Source: Actinomycetota bacterium (GTDB taxonomy: Bacteria > Actinomycetota > Thermoleophilia > Gaiellales > Gaiellaceae). From it: 64,000 nt of DNA. Shown here piece by piece: positions 63,657-64,000 of this stretch. Every line of letters starts with the position of its first letter. Positions within the stretch are counted from its first letter, which is position 1. The position numbers and the translations under genes are program-made. Where the stretch lies: assembly GCA_013816245.1 (NCBI GenBank), contig JACDEU010000010.1, positions 1 to 64,000 on the forward strand, read 5' to 3'. The notes under the pieces were generated by a model. The model did no database searches, was not told the origin of the DNA, and saw only the letters and a list, made by a program, of their open reading frames with translations.

Positions 63657-64000
63657 CTAACGCACGAACGTCCCATTCGGGCGGAGCACCAGCCACAAGC
63701 CGCCGAACTCGTTCACGTTCTGACAAAGGATCTGGCGCGGCTTTCGATCGCCCACGTAGTAGTACAGCGGGCGTCCTCCGTACGTCACCTGCAGTTTTCC
63801 GTCCGCCCGCTTCGTCGTGCCGAGCAGCCTCGCCGTCACCCCGCTCCCGGCGCGCGCATGCTTGCGAGAGGCGACGATGTAGGGCGGCCAGGCTTTGGCG
63901 CAGGCATCAGTGCACGCACTCTTCCGCCGGAGGTCGCGCGTGAAGCCGTAGAGGGCGTACCCTTGGCCGTCGAAAAGGATGCGCCCGAACGAAGAGGACG
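63657..64000 (-). CDS. COG4315-type lipoprotein repeat protein (5' truncated at window edge)
   Basis: Minus-strand frame open to the end of the window, continuing at least 114 codons. Two halves: LFDGQGYALYGFTRDLRRKSACTDACAKAWPPYI and KLQVTYGGRPLYYYVGDRKPRQILCQNVNEFGGLWLVL. These match the YxFxxD-type secreted repeat (COG4315). N-terminus lies outside. Converges with the previous gene. Confidence 0.75.
   Translation of the reverse strand, partial: SSSFGRILFDGQGYALYGFTRDLRRKSACTDACAKAWPPYIVASRKHARAGSGVTARLLGTTKRADGKLQVTYGGRPLYYYVGDRKPRQILCQNVNEFGGLWLVLRPNGTFVR

Overview
The window is GC-rich, densely coded chromosomal DNA from an actinobacterium. The class Thermoleophilia (Gaiellales/Solirubrobacterales-like) is my best guess. 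The evidence is a fused two-domain FbiC for coenzyme F420, a phosphofructokinase with pyrophosphate-type signatures, many GTG/TTG starts, frequent ATGA/GTGA stop-start overlaps, and several genes with a TANNNT box only 6-9 bases before the start codon. The taxonomic call is inference.

Layout: (1) 1-5179 is a housekeeping block: MtaB-like tRNA modification, HIT hydrolase, GatB/YqeY protein, PhoH, YbeY, a DgkA-PAP2 fusion, cytidine deaminase and Era. (2) 5241-14763 holds a secreted BNR protein, a hairpin-rich deoC/aldehyde dehydrogenase cluster, a glycosyltransferase 39 protein, a frameshifted O-methyltransferase, an arginine-deiminase-fold enzyme and a PPi-type phosphofructokinase. (3) 14813-20484 starts with tRNA-Leu(CAA). 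The 3' half of that tRNA is repeated at 20433-20484, marking a roughly 5.6-kb integrated island. The island carries decayed mobile-element genes, a broken HExxH protein, a small unknown ORF, a five-repeat secreted cysteine protein and an L,D-transpeptidase. (4) Just beyond it, a 5' fragment of a substrate-binding lipoprotein gene abuts a 5' fragment of comEA, and both have lost their 3' ends. leuS follows, with what looks like a Leu-codon leader-peptide attenuator.

(5) 23897-31838 holds a cupin, lysA, fbiC, a flippase-like membrane protein, a beta-propeller and a polytopic membrane protein. (6) 31847-36396 is a complete branched-chain amino acid-type ABC transporter operon. (7) 36425-48092 is mixed metabolism: YbaK deacylase, DUF255 thioredoxin-like protein, DedA, GNAT, CaiB-type CoA transferase, PLP decarboxylase, HMG-CoA lyase, frameshifted GAF protein, PNPOx-like flavoprotein, BNR protein with a MoaD-like partner, and a BMP lipoprotein. 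It also contains an intact HExxH protein that is divergent from a small helical protein across a perfect palindrome. (8) 48122-52415 has a Nudix-type regulator, an ECF sigma factor with a membrane beta-propeller partner, rsgA, and a decayed SIS-domain gene. (9) 52514-59755 is one minus-strand operon, MoxR-DUF58-membrane protein-VWA-small protein-VWA, ending in an internally duplicated beta-helix protein. (10) 59827-64000 has a VOC protein, MarR-MFS, a membrane protein and an edge-truncated lipoprotein-type repeat protein.

The most unusual parts are the tRNA-Leu island with its surface-protein cargo, a HExxH family present both intact and broken, the palindrome pair around 46.0-46.4 kb, the leuS leader, and the duplicated deoC-end/ALDH-start junction. 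Several genes outside the island carry single-base frameshifts, which could be real decay or assembly indels.
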